64,000 nt of DNA, taken from NCBI RefSeq assembly GCF_001417735.1, contig NZ_BBUZ01000032.1, positions 1 to 64,000 of the forward strand. The letters are read 5' to 3'. Shown one piece after another: positions 8,598-16,470 of this stretch. The DNA comes from Streptomyces sp. NBRC 110028 (lineage in GTDB: Bacteria; Actinomycetota; Actinomycetes; Streptomycetales; Streptomycetaceae). Numbering within the stretch: the first letter of the stretch is position 1; every line of letters starts with the position of its first letter. The notes under the pieces are model-generated. The model saw only the letters and a program-made list of their open reading frames with translations, was not told the origin of the DNA and did not search any database. A program made the position numbers and the translations under genes.

Positions 8598-9218
8598 CTA
8601 TTCGAACCGCGCGGTGTCGCCAGCTCCCCGGCGTACGATCTGGGCCTCACCGTCGGAGAAGTCGATGACCGTGGTCGGCTCGGTGCCGCAGTCTCCCGAG
8701 TCGACCACGGCGTCCACCACATGGTCGAGCCGCTCCTTGATCTCCCAGCCCTGGGTCATCGGCTCGTCCTCGCCGGGCAGCAACAGGGTGCTGGACAGCA
8801 GCGGCTCGCCGAGGGCGGCGAGCAGTGCCTGGGTGACGGTGTGGTCCGGAATCCGCACCCCGACCGTCTTCTTCTTCGGGTGCGGCAGTTGCCGCGGCAC
8901 CTCCTTGGTCGCCGGGAGGATGAAGGTGTAGCTGCCGGGTGTCGCCGCCTTGATCGCCCGGAACACGTCCTTGTCGATGTGCACGAACTGGCCCAGCTGT
9001 GAGAAGTCCTGGCACACCAGGGTGAAGTGGTGGCGGTCGTCGAGATGCCGGATCGACCGGATCCGGCTGATACCGTCGCGGTTGCCCATCTGGCAGCCCA
9101 GTGCGAAACAGGAGTCCGTCGGGTAGGCGACCAGCGCGCCGGAACGGATCCTGTCGGCCACGTTGCCGATGGTGCGCGCTTGGGGATTGTCGGGGTGAAC
9201 ATCGAAGTACTTCGCCAT
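8598..9218 (-). CDS. Sua5/YciO/YrdC-family protein
   Basis: This 206-aa cytoplasmic protein (ATG 9218) has the YrdC-fold hallmarks: a KxR/SxN-type nucleotide-binding surface including YPTDSCFALGC near residue 33, KRRI-like RSIRHLDDRH, and a C-terminal TTVIDFSDG strand. The family includes the enzyme making threonylcarbamoyl-AMP for tRNA t6A37. This short form looks more like YciO, whose role is less clear, than full-length Sua5. It is a single gene, with the DJ-1 gene divergent from it. Confidence 0.85.
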   Translation of the reverse strand: MAKYFDVHPDNPQARTIGNVADRIRSGALVAYPTDSCFALGCQMGNRDGISRIRSIRHLDDRHHFTLVCQDFSQLGQFVHIDKDVFRAIKAATPGSYTFILPATKEVPRQLPHPKKKTVGVRIPDHTVTQALLAALGEPLLSSTLLLPGEDEPMTQGWEIKERLDHVVDAVVDSGDCGTEPTTVIDFSDGEAQIVRRGAGDTARFE

Positions 9219-9329
9219 CCGCCGAGCGTAGTCGATCGTCCGGATCCTGCGCAGAGTGGTGATCCGGAAAGGTCGCGGGGAGGGCGGCGCCTCACCGCAC
9301 TGTGAAAACACCGTTACGAGGAGAGAAAC

Positions 9330-10031
9330 ATGGCGAAGATACTTTTTGTGATGACCGGCGCCGACGCGTGGACACTGGCGGACGGCAGCACCCACCGCAC
9401 GGGCTTCTGGGCGGAAGAGGCCGTCGTCCCGCTGGAGGCATTCAAGGCCGCGGGGCATGAGGTCACCGTGGCCACTCCGGGCGGCGTGGTGTCGCCGGTC
9501 GACCCGGTCAGCCTGGCCCCGGAGGCCGCCGGCGGCGCCGAGGAGGCCGCGCGGCTCACCAAGGTGGTGGAGACCGCCTCCGAGTTCCGCCGGCCCGCCG
9601 CCCTGGCCGATGTGCGGCTTGAGGACTTCGACGCGGTGTACGTTCCCGGCGGCCACGGCCCCATGGAGGACCTCACCGTCGACGCCGACTCCGGGCGCCT
9701 CCTGACGCGGGCGGTGGACCGGGGACTGCCGGTGGGCGTGGTGTGCCACGGCCCGGCCGCGCTGCTGGCGGCGGTCAAGGAGGACGGCACCAACGCCTAC
9801 GCCGGTTACCGGATCACCGCGTTCACCAACACCGAGGAGCAGCTGGCCGGCACCGCCGGCAACGCCAAGTGGCTGCTGCAGGACCGGCTGACCGAGGCCG
9901 GGCTCACCGTCGAGGCCGGCGAGGCGTGGGCGCCGCACGTCGAGGTCGACCGCAACGTCGTCACCGGCCAGAACCCCGCCTCCTCCGGCCCCCTGGCCAC
10001 CGAGCTGCTCAAGAAGCTGGGCCAGGAGTAA
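9330..10031 (+). CDS. DJ-1/PfpI-family protein (Hsp31-like glyoxalase/chaperone type)
   Basis: This 233-aa cytoplasmic protein starts at ATG 9330 behind GAGGAG. The DJ-1 fold is evident: VMTGADAW strand, a conserved Glu region (TGFWAEE), VYVPGGHGPM, and the nucleophile elbow VVCHGPAAL with Cys139. The FWAEE spacing matches the class-I glutamine-amidotransferase-like proteins that act as glutathione-independent glyoxalases. The true reaction (glyoxalase, deglycase or chaperone) cannot be fixed from sequence. Confidence 0.88.
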   Translation: MAKILFVMTGADAWTLADGSTHRTGFWAEEAVVPLEAFKAAGHEVTVATPGGVVSPVDPVSLAPEAAGGAEEAARLTKVVETASEFRRPAALADVRLEDFDAVYVPGGHGPMEDLTVDADSGRLLTRAVDRGLPVGVVCHGPAALLAAVKEDGTNAYAGYRITAFTNTEEQLAGTAGNAKWLLQDRLTEAGLTVEAGEAWAPHVEVDRNVVTGQNPASSGPLATELLKKLGQE

Positions 10032-10395
10032 CCGCCTGCGAGCAGCCTCTGCTCGCACCAGATGGTCTTCCCGGCGGTGGTCTGGCGTGTTCCCCAGCCG
10101 GATCGGCCCCGCCGTCGGGGGAGACGAGGACGGGCAGCGGGTGTCCGGCCGACGCCGGCGCGCAGTGCCGGGAGACCGGATCGTAGACCGCGTACAGACA
10201 GGTCGCTCCCACCCCACCGGTGGCCGCCTGGTCCGCGCCGGTGTCCATGACCTCCTCGGCGATGGTGTCCTGCCCGTCATCGGTGAGACGGACGACCAGG
10301 TCATCGAGGTGGGTGAGAAGCTCGTCGGGCGGCAGGTCGACATCGGCCGGCCCGATGTCCCCACGCATGCCGCGGCCGACGCCTTCCTCGACCAC
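10009..10395 (-). pseudogene. Fragment of a SpoIIE/RsbU-type PP2C phosphatase
   Basis: The stretch LPPDELLTHLDDLVVRL, followed by GATCLYAVYDPVSRHC and ASAGHPLPVLVSPDGG, is the middle of a SpoIIE-type serine phosphatase domain. These occur by the dozen in Streptomyces. Both ends are missing: upstream of 10395 the frame runs into the methyltransferase gene, and after about 10090 the similarity is lost and the frame reads into low-value sequence. The metal-binding Asp at each end of the domain is therefore absent. It overlaps the stop of the DJ-1 gene on the other strand. It is a relic, not a working enzyme. Confidence 0.65.
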
Positions 10396-10416
10396 GCGAC
10401 GCGGTTTCTCCGCAGG

Positions 10417-11274
10417 TCAGGTGGTGGCCAACAGCAGGTCCTCGCCGCTTGACGGACGGAGGCCATCGGCGCGGTCGGCGAAGTAGCGCGCGGTGTGCGA
10501 CGCGCCCGACACATGGCGCGCCTCACGGAACCCCGCTTCGCGGGCCAGGGCCAGCATCTCCTGCGGGGTGTAGAAGCTGAGGAACGGCGTCCCGGACGCT
10601 CGCGCGCCCTCCTGGCTCGCCCGGAGGCCGGGCCGGTCGGCGTCCTCGACGAGTTCGATCGGCAGCAGAAACGTCATGGCGAGCGTCGAACCGGGGGCGA
10701 GCCCGGCGATCCGGCGCAGGGTGGCGGTGGTGGCGTCCCTGGTGAGGTACATGCTGACGCCGGTGGAGACGATGACCGCCGGCTGCCCGGGATCAAAACC
10801 GGCGGCGGCCAGCCGCTCCAGCCAGGACGCACCGGCTTCGAAGTCGAACGGCACCAGGTGCAGCCATTCGGGGATGCCATAGCCGAGTTCGGCGAGGCGG
10901 CGGCGCTTCCAGGACTGGGGGCCCGGCTGGTCGACCTCGAAGATCCGCAGCCGGGAGGCGATCTCCGGCTTGCGCTGGGCGAAGGTGTCCAGACCGGCGC
11001 CCAGGATGACGTACTGGGCGACGCCGCGCCCGGCCTGCTCGGTGATCAGGTCCTCGATGAAACGGGCCCTGGCCACCATGGCCGCCCGGAACCCGCTGGT
11101 GGTGTGCGGGTCCATGTCGGGCCGCTCCCGCCAGTCCTCACCGGGCGCCACCAGCCGCAGCCCGACCTCGTCCTCGATCACGTACGGGGGCGCGTCGACC
11201 CGCACGTGCATGGCCCGCCAGAGCGCGGTCCGCACCGCGGTGCTGTCGGGTGCCCCGATGTGTTCGTCAGCCAT
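10417..11274 (-). CDS. Class I SAM-dependent methyltransferase (LCM/TIGR00027 type)
   Basis: The 285-aa protein shows the leucine-carboxyl-methyltransferase-like fold common in actinobacteria. It has an N-terminal helical part with a long basic helix (RARFIEDLI), the SAM motif VILGAGLDTFAQR (about residues 90-102), an acidic motif II (RIFEVDQPGPQ) and FVSTG-type motif IV (VIVSTGVSMYL). The family methylates small molecules, often polyketides; the target here is unknown. It starts at ATG 11274 and sits downstream of the VOC gene on the same strand, 31 bases away, so it may be cotranscribed. Confidence 0.88.
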   Translation of the reverse strand: MADEHIGAPDSTAVRTALWRAMHVRVDAPPYVIEDEVGLRLVAPGEDWRERPDMDPHTTSGFRAAMVARARFIEDLITEQAGRGVAQYVILGAGLDTFAQRKPEIASRLRIFEVDQPGPQSWKRRRLAELGYGIPEWLHLVPFDFEAGASWLERLAAAGFDPGQPAVIVSTGVSMYLTRDATTATLRRIAGLAPGSTLAMTFLLPIELVEDADRPGLRASQEGARASGTPFLSFYTPQEMLALAREAGFREARHVSGASHTARYFADRADGLRPSSGEDLLLATT

Positions 11275-11305
11275 GGTGTTGTCCCTTCGCCCCGGCCGTC
11301 GTGGG

Positions 11306-11653
11306 TCAGTCGCCCGCGGGAGCCTGGAGGCTCCACAGACGCCCGTCGGGGTCGCGCACGGTCATCTCCCTGGTCCCGTAGTGGGTGTCCGCGAACGGGG
11401 TGACCACCTCGACAGCAGCCGGATCGGGCCGGAACGCGTCCGCGTCCGGCACCTTCAGCACCATCCGCGTCTGGGGCTCCTGGTCCTCGGGGACCTCGGC
11501 GATGAACACATAGGGCCCGTCGCCGTTGCGGAGCTGTCCGGAGTTGTGGTCCGTGGCGAACTCCAGCTCGTAGCCGAGCGTTTGGAAGAACTTCGCCGCC
11601 TTGCCCCAGTTGTGTGTCGTCAGAAACACGGCCTCGATGCCTTCGGTTGTCAT
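11306..11653 (-). CDS. VOC-superfamily (glyoxalase/dioxygenase-like) protein
   Basis: This 115-aa protein has the single beta-alpha-beta-beta-beta module pair of the VOC fold. It opens with AVFLTTHNWGKAAKFFQ, the common VOC entry helix, and closes with a TVRDPDGRLWSLQ strand, where the Asp-Pro-Asp-Gly turn is typical. The metal ligands are only partly conserved, so it may bind a drug or small ligand rather than act as an enzyme. Its ATG lies one base after the stop of the RHH regulator gene, so the two are coupled. Confidence 0.85.
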   Translation of the reverse strand: MTTEGIEAVFLTTHNWGKAAKFFQTLGYELEFATDHNSGQLRNGDGPYVFIAEVPEDQEPQTRMVLKVPDADAFRPDPAAVEVVTPFADTHYGTREMTVRDPDGRLWSLQAPAGD

Positions 11654-11654
11654 A

Positions 11655-11837
11655 TCAGCTCTCCTGCTCGGTCGATCGCTGTCCGGAAGACCTGTCGGTG
11701 TCGTCGAGGTAGGCGCGCAGCGCGTCGGCGACCAGCGCCGACAGTGACATGCCCGACTCGATGGCGCGGTACTTGACCTGCTTGATCAGCCCGATCGGCA
11801 GGTACACGTTGAACTGTTTGACGTCCTCATCACCCAC
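11655..11837 (-). CDS. Ribbon-helix-helix (CopG-type) regulator
   Basis: The 60-aa protein reads as a ribbon-helix-helix DNA-binding protein: a short beta strand (KQFNVYLPIGLI), then helix A (KQVKYRAIESG) and helix B (MSLSALVADALRAYL), followed by a charged tail. It would bind DNA as a dimer. It is the first gene of a two-gene unit with the VOC protein, and a TAGC-based inverted-repeat array lies just upstream of its start, as expected for autoregulation. It is not paired with a recognisable toxin. Confidence 0.85.
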   Translation of the reverse strand: MGDEDVKQFNVYLPIGLIKQVKYRAIESGMSLSALVADALRAYLDDTDRSSGQRSTEQES

Positions 11838-11846
11838 GCGGGCAAT

Positions 11847-11868
11847 GCTAGCATCCTAGCAAGCTAGG
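11847..11868. promoter_or_regulatory. TAGC inverted-repeat operator for the RHH regulator
   Basis: GCTAGC (11847-11852) is followed by CCTAGC-AA-GCTAGG (11855-11868), three closely spaced TAGC half-sites 10-31 bases upstream of the RHH start. RHH dimers bind such short symmetric repeats cooperatively. The sequence is direct; binding is inferred. Confidence 0.55.
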
Positions 11869-12010
11869 CAACCATGGTGTGGCGGTGACGTGAGGTCCTT
11901 CACAATGGGGGGTGGCATGCGACGTGACGAGCCGGGTATGCGCGCCATGATCACCGCGTGAGACACCGATGTGATCGGCACAGGTAGGGCATCGTTGGAA
12001 GGAGGGCGAC

Positions 12011-12088
12011 ATGTCGTCGAAGCGACGTCGCAAGAAGAAGGCCCGTCGTAAGAACGGCGCCAACCACGGTAGCCGCCCCCAGTCCTGA
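12011..12088 (+). CDS. bL37-like small ribosomal protein (25 aa)
   Basis: The ATG at 12011 follows GGAAGGAGG at 5-base spacing. The product is 25 residues, strongly basic (SSKRRRKKKARRKN) and ends GANHGSRPQS. The basic run plus an ANHGxRP ending matches the very short actinobacterial large-subunit protein bL37, first seen in mycobacterial ribosome structures. The ribosome site and the strong hairpin just downstream both support expression. It is easily missed because of its length. The match is from memory of the motif, not from an alignment. Confidence 0.75.
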   Translation: MSSKRRRKKKARRKNGANHGSRPQS

Positions 12089-12113
12089 TCTGAGGCGCTC
12101 TGCCGAGTGGCAC

Positions 12114-12157
12114 CGAGGGACTCCCCGCGCGCATGGCGTACGGGGAGTCCCTCGTTT
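12114..12157 (+). terminator. Strong terminator after bL37
   Basis: A perfect 14-bp inverted repeat (CGAGGGACTCCCCG at 12114-12127 and its complement at 12141-12154) with a 13-base loop is followed by TTT. It would end the bL37 transcript. Confidence 0.8.
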
Positions 12158-12170
12158 CGCGTGCGGCGGG

Positions 12171-12392
12171 TCAGGCGGGCTCGGCCACGGTGCCGCGCAC
12201 GACGAGTTGCGGGCTGAGGACGACCTCGCGCAGGTCGGTGCGGCCCTGGCCGAGGCGTTCGACGGCGGCGGCCACCGCCTGCCGGGCCTGCTGCTCGGCG
12301 TTCTGACCGGCCTGGGAGAGGGCGGCCAGGACGCCGATGGCGCGCTGGTCGTTGAAGGCGACCACGGCGGTGGGAACCTGGTGTTCTCCCCG
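12171..12392 (-). pseudogene. LacI-family regulator, C-terminal remnant
   Basis: The minus-strand frame ending at 12171 reads PTAVVAFNDQRAIGVLAAL and then jumps directly to AEQQARQAVAAAVERL and a REVVLSPQLVVRGT ending. These are the effector-domain and C-terminal pieces of a LacI/GalR regulator. The stretch between them (the usual VSVVGFDD region) is deleted in frame, and everything N-terminal, including the helix-turn-helix, is gone. Its broken 5' end meets the broken 5' end of the isomerase remnant on the opposite strand, so one deletion may have removed the divergent promoter region and both gene starts. Confidence 0.7.
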
Positions 12393-12400
12393 GTCACCCT

Positions 12401-12852
12401 GAGTGGCTGGTCGAGGAGACCGGCGCCACCAACGCCGGCGCGGAGATGGGCCCCTCGCACCTGATGTGGCAGGGCATGGACATCGTGCCCTCCATAAGTG
12501 GCTCGGCCCCCTGGTGTTCCACGCCGTGGCGAAGGACGCGACGCTCTGCCCCGGCGCCGACATCCGTGGCGTACTGGACTCGTCGTTCACCCGCGTGCCC
12601 GCCGACGCCCCCGGCAAGGTGCCCACCGGTTGCGGCTTCTGGCGCAACGCCTGGCCGGAGAACCCGGCGTGGAAGTCCGTCGCCGTCGGCCTCGGACACG
12701 ACACCGCCTACTGGACCGAGTTCCTGTGCGCGCTCGCGGAGGCCGACCCGGACATGGCCGTGAACATCGAGCACGAGGACGCCGCCTATTCCCGGACCGA
12801 GGGGCTCGCCCCGGCCGCCGAGAACCCGCACACCGCGGCGGCCGGTCTCTGA
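12401..12852 (+). pseudogene. Sugar phosphate isomerase/epimerase, C-terminal remnant
   Basis: The first part (GATNAGAEMGPSHLMWQGMD) and the second part (VFHAVAKDATL, then AVGLGHDTAYWTEFL and NIEHEDAAYSRTEGL) are the C-terminal half of a xylose-isomerase-like TIM-barrel sugar isomerase/epimerase. They keep the family's metal-binding His and Glu (PSHL, NIEHED). They lie in two frames with a frameshift near 12497-12505, and the N-terminal half is missing. It is therefore non-functional. It sits 32 bases from the 3' end of cchA, convergent with it. Confidence 0.7.
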
Positions 12853-12884
12853 CCCACCGCCACGGCTCGTCCCGGGGCCGGGGG

Positions 12885-13832
12885 TCAGGGGCGGCTGGTC
12901 AGGTAGCCGCCCATGGAGGTGAAGTACTCGGTGGCGGCCATCTCGTGGCCCTCCTCGGTCCGTACGCGCGTGATGGCCAGGCCGTGGTTGCGGCCGGTGC
13001 GGGCGTCGGCGCCGGCGACGATGACCACGCCGTCGCCCTCGCGGTAGAAGATGCGGCCGGGAGTGCCGCCGTACCGGCCCTGGGACACGACCGCGGCCAG
13101 GACTTCGAGGCGCTTGCCCCGGTGGAAGGCGTAGGGGCTGGGGTACGGCTCGGACTGGGCGCGGACCAGGCGTTCGAGGTCCTCCGCCGGCCAGGTCCAG
13201 TCGATGCGGATGTCCTCGACGGACCGCTTGTGGAAGAAGCTCGCCCGGGACCGGTCCTGCGGGGTGAACTCCGTCTGCCCGGTGGCGATGAGGTCGAGCG
13301 CGCCGATCGTGACCGGGGCGATGAGGTCGACGGTCTTGTGGAAGAGATCGGTGGCGGTGTCCTTCGGCCCGACCGGGACCGCCTCCTGCCGGACGATGTC
13401 CCCGGCGTCGAGCTCCTCGTTCATCATGTGCGCGGTGACGCCCACTTCGGACTCGCCGTTGATCAGGGCCCAGATCAGCGGGGAGAACCCGGCGTACTTC
13501 GGCAGCAGCGAATCGTGGACGTTGAGCGTGCCGCGACGCGGCAGGCCGAAGATGCGCGGGGGGATCCACGTCCGCCAGTTGTTCGCCACGATGATGTCCG
13601 GGTCGGCCTCCTTGAGGCGCTCGAACAACTCCTCGTCGTCGGGGCGGTTGCGGATCAGCACCGGGACGCCGTGCTCCTCGGCGAGGTCGGCGACGGAGTC
13701 GCTCCAGATCTTCTCGTACGCGTGCTCGCTCTTGGGGTGCGTCACGACCAGGACCACGTCATGTTCGGAGTCCAGGAGGGCTCGCAGGGTGCGGTGCCCC
13801 CAGGTCTGGTAACCGAACATGACGACCCGCAT
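12885..13832 (-). CDS. cchA: Hydroxyornithine formyltransferase, coelichelin
   Basis: The start is ATG 13832 with GAGGAGGAA just upstream; an ATG at 13898 would read through the promoter. The 315-aa protein is a 10-formyl-tetrahydrofolate-dependent formyltransferase. The formyl_trans_N domain carries the catalytic Asn104-x-His106 (LNVHDSLLPKYAG) and Asp142 (LDAGD), followed by a C-terminal oligomerisation/substrate domain. In coelichelin synthesis it formylates N5-hydroxyornithine made by CchB, giving the hydroxamate unit used by CchH. It is transcribed away from cchB, and the shared 248-base spacer holds two iron boxes, so iron starvation should induce both. Confidence 0.92.
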   Translation of the reverse strand: MRVVMFGYQTWGHRTLRALLDSEHDVVLVVTHPKSEHAYEKIWSDSVADLAEEHGVPVLIRNRPDDEELFERLKEADPDIIVANNWRTWIPPRIFGLPRRGTLNVHDSLLPKYAGFSPLIWALINGESEVGVTAHMMNEELDAGDIVRQEAVPVGPKDTATDLFHKTVDLIAPVTIGALDLIATGQTEFTPQDRSRASFFHKRSVEDIRIDWTWPAEDLERLVRAQSEPYPSPYAFHRGKRLEVLAAVVSQGRYGGTPGRIFYREGDGVVIVAGADARTGRNHGLAITRVRTEEGHEMAATEYFTSMGGYLTSRP

Positions 13833-13871
13833 GGGGTTCCTCCTCGCAGCAGGGAATGACCGAGGGGCAAG

Positions 13872-13890
13872 TAAAGCAAGGCTTACCTTA
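13872..13890 (-). promoter_or_regulatory. Iron box (DmdR/IdeR) for cchA
   Basis: TAAAGCAAGGCTTACCTTA matches about 13 of 19 positions of the actinobacterial iron box (TTAGGTTAGGCTAACCTAA). It lies 40 bases upstream of the cchA start. Iron-loaded DmdR1 would repress here. Confidence 0.65.
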
Positions 13891-13976
13891 TTGCGCAACG
13901 ATCCTCCGTGGTCAGCCAGTTGGTGCCCGCGGATAATCCGGATTCCCCGCGGTGGCCTATCGACAGCCTTGCTGGT

Positions 13977-13995
13977 TTAGCTTAGGCTCACCTAA
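13977..13995 (+). promoter_or_regulatory. Iron box (DmdR/IdeR) for cchB
   Basis: TTAGCTTAGGCTCACCTAA differs from the DmdR1 form of the consensus (TTAGGTTAGGCTCACCTAA) at one base. It is the best iron box in the window and lies 85 bases before the cchB ATG. It should control the cchB-cchE transcript. Confidence 0.88.
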
Positions 13996-14079
13996 GTTCT
14001 TGGCGTGTCGCTTCGTCGGCGCGCCCCTTCGCATCTTCCGCACGCCTGAAAGGCGATTGCCCCGCACGATGGGAGTGAC

Positions 14080-15408
14080 ATGTCACAGGTTCTTCCTGGT
14101 GACGCCTTACCGGTCCACGACCTCATAGGCATCGGCTTCGGGCCGTCCAATGTGGCCATGGCGATCGCACTCAGCGAGCACAACGCACGCGCCGGGGGGC
14201 AGGGGGCGATCAGCGCTCGCTTCTTCGAGCAGCAGCCGCGCTTCGGCTGGCACCGAGGCATGCTCATCGACGACGCCACCATGCAGGTGTCCTTCCTCAA
14301 GGACCTGGTGACGCTGCGGAACCCGGCCAGCGAGTTCAGCTTCCTCTGCTACCTGCAGAGCAAGGGGCGGCTGATCGACTTCATCAACCACAAGAACCTC
14401 TTCCCGCTGCGGGTGGAGTTTCACGACTACTTGGAGTGGGCCGCGGCCAAGGTCGAGGGCATGGCCTCCTACGGCCACGAGGTCGTCGGCGTCGCGCCCG
14501 TCCTGTGTGACGACGCCGTGGAGTACCTGGACGTGACGGTCCGGTCGGAGGAGGGGCTGGAGGTCCACCGGGCCCGCAACCTCGTCATCGGCACCGGGCT
14601 GCGCCCCTTCATGCCGGAGGGCGTGGAACGCGGTGACCGCGTCTGGCACACCTCCGAACTGCTGGCGAAGGCCGGCCAGCTGGAGGGCACCTCGCCCTCC
14701 CGGTTCATCGTCGTGGGCGCCGGGCAGAGCGCCGCCGAGAACGTGGCCTATCTGCACCGCCGCTTCCCCGGGGCCGAGGTGTGCGCGGTCTTCTCCCGCT
14801 ACGGCTACAGCCCCGCCGACGACAGCGGTTTCGCCAACCGGATCTTCGACCCGGCGGCGGTCGACGACTACTTCGCCGCGCCCGAGGACGTCAAACGGCG
14901 GCTGATGGACTACCACGGCAACACCAACTACTCCGTGGTGGACATCGACCTGATCGACGACCTGTACCGGCAGACGTACCGGGAGAAGGTCCTCGGCGCC
15001 GAGCGGCTGCGCTTCCTCAACGTGTCCCGGATCACCGAGGTCAAGGAGACACCCGCCCAGGTCCGTGCCACCGTGCGGTCCCTCGTCACCGGCGAGGAGA
15101 CCTTCCTCGACGCGGACGTCGTGGTCTTCGCCACCGGTTACAGCCCCGTCGACCCCATCGGACTGCTCGGCGAGGCCGCCGGTCACTGCCTCCGCGACGA
15201 CGAGGGCCGGGTCCGCGTCGAGCGTGACTACCGCGTCGCGACGGACCCCGGCCTGCGCTGCGGCATCTATCTGCAGGGCGGAACCGAGCACACCCACGGC
15301 ATCACCTCGTCGCTGCTGTCCAACACCGCGATCAGGGTCGGCGAGATCCTGGACTCGCTCCTCGACCGGGGCGTCACGTCCGCTTCCACCGAGGCGATGA
15401 CGTACTGA
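14080..15408 (+). CDS. cchB: L-ornithine N5-monooxygenase, coelichelin
   Basis: This 442-aa flavin-dependent N-hydroxylase (ATG 14080) converts L-ornithine to N5-hydroxyornithine using NADPH and O2. The FAD motif is GIGFGPSNVAMAIAL (about residues 17-31), the NADPH motif is VVGAGQSAAENV (about 212-223), and the ATGYSP motif is near residue 350, as in SidA/PvdA enzymes. It also has the LKDLVTLRNP substrate-site segment. It supplies both hydroxyornithine and, through CchA, formyl-hydroxyornithine. It is followed after three bases by cchC. Confidence 0.95.
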   Translation: MSQVLPGDALPVHDLIGIGFGPSNVAMAIALSEHNARAGGQGAISARFFEQQPRFGWHRGMLIDDATMQVSFLKDLVTLRNPASEFSFLCYLQSKGRLIDFINHKNLFPLRVEFHDYLEWAAAKVEGMASYGHEVVGVAPVLCDDAVEYLDVTVRSEEGLEVHRARNLVIGTGLRPFMPEGVERGDRVWHTSELLAKAGQLEGTSPSRFIVVGAGQSAAENVAYLHRRFPGAEVCAVFSRYGYSPADDSGFANRIFDPAAVDDYFAAPEDVKRRLMDYHGNTNYSVVDIDLIDDLYRQTYREKVLGAERLRFLNVSRITEVKETPAQVRATVRSLVTGEETFLDADVVVFATGYSPVDPIGLLGEAAGHCLRDDEGRVRVERDYRVATDPGLRCGIYLQGGTEHTHGITSSLLSNTAIRVGEILDSLLDRGVTSASTEAMTY

Positions 15409-15411
15409 GAC

Positions 15412-16470
15412 ATGGGCACGACGGTGATGGAGCGCCCCGTATCGAGGGGCGCGGCAGAGTCCCGCCGGCGGCGGGGTGCGGGCCTGGGTGCGCTGGTGGT
15501 GGTCCTGGTGGCCGTGGCGGCGGTGTCGCTGGCCGTCGGTGCGCGCGCGCTGAGTCCCGCCGAGGTGTGGCACGGGTTGTTCGCCGGGCCGGACTCCGAC
15601 CAGCGGCTCACCGGGATCAGGCTCATCGTGCGGACGGTGCGGGTGCCCCGGACGGTGCTCGCGATCGTGGCGGGCATCGCCCTCGGGGTCGGCGGGGCGC
15701 TGATCCAGGGGTACACGCGCAATCCGATCGCGGACACGGGCCTGCTGGGGGTGAACGCCGGTGCCTCGTTCGCCGTGGTGTCGGTGATCGCCGTGTTCGG
15801 GTTCGCCGACCCGTTCCAGTACGTCTGGTTCGCCTTCCTGGGGGCGGCGGTCGCCGGAGTCGTGGTGTTCGGGCTGGCGAGCATCGGCCGGGGCGCCGGG
15901 AATCCGCTGACGCTCGCACTGGCCGGGCAGGGGATCACGGTGTTCCTGGCGGCGATGACCACGGCGGTCGCGCTGGCGGACCAGAAGTCGCTGAACGCGC
16001 TGCGGTTCTGGAACGCGGGTTCCGTGGCCGGTGTCGGATTCGACGTCATCTGGCCGGTGGCCGCGTTCATCGCCGTCGGGCTGGTGCTGGCCGTGATCAC
16101 GCTGCCCGCCATCAACCTGCTCAACCTGGGGGACGACGTGGCGCGGGGGCTGGGTGTGAACATCGCGCTGAACCGGACCATCGGCATCGTCGCGATCACC
16201 CTGCTGGCGGGCGCGGCGACGGCGGCGTGCGGCCCCATCGCGTTTCTCGGGCTCATGGTGGCCCATGTGGCCCGGTATCTGACCGGGCCGGACTATCGCT
16301 GGCTGGTGCCGTACGCGGGCCTGCTCGGCGCCGTCGTCCTGCTGGTCTGCGACATCGTGGGGCGTGTGGTGGTGCGGCCGGGCGAGTTGGACGCGGGTGT
16401 GGTGGTGGCCCTCCTGGGCGCCCCGTTCTTCGCGGCCCTGGTGTGGCGCGGGAAGTTCAAGGACACATGA
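15412..16470 (+). CDS. cchC: Ferric-siderophore ABC permease (FecCD)
   Basis: The 352-aa integral membrane protein is a FecCD/BtuC-type permease. It has a short basic N-terminus and about nine to ten hydrophobic helices, with the family motifs GGALIQGYTRNPIADTGLLG and GPIAFLGLMVAHVARYL. The latter forms the cytoplasmic coupling loop for the ATPase. With CchD and CchE it imports ferric coelichelin. Its stop overlaps the cchD start (ATGA), so the two subunits are made together. Confidence 0.94.
   Translation: MGTTVMERPVSRGAAESRRRRGAGLGALVVVLVAVAAVSLAVGARALSPAEVWHGLFAGPDSDQRLTGIRLIVRTVRVPRTVLAIVAGIALGVGGALIQGYTRNPIADTGLLGVNAGASFAVVSVIAVFGFADPFQYVWFAFLGAAVAGVVVFGLASIGRGAGNPLTLALAGQGITVFLAAMTTAVALADQKSLNALRFWNAGSVAGVGFDVIWPVAAFIAVGLVLAVITLPAINLLNLGDDVARGLGVNIALNRTIGIVAITLLAGAATAACGPIAFLGLMVAHVARYLTGPDYRWLVPYAGLLGAVVLLVCDIVGRVVVRPGELDAGVVVALLGAPFFAALVWRGKFKDT

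Noticed and set aside
11655..11837. RHH protein as an antitoxin of a toxin-antitoxin pair
   Set aside because: The adjacent gene is a VOC-fold protein, not a known toxin family.
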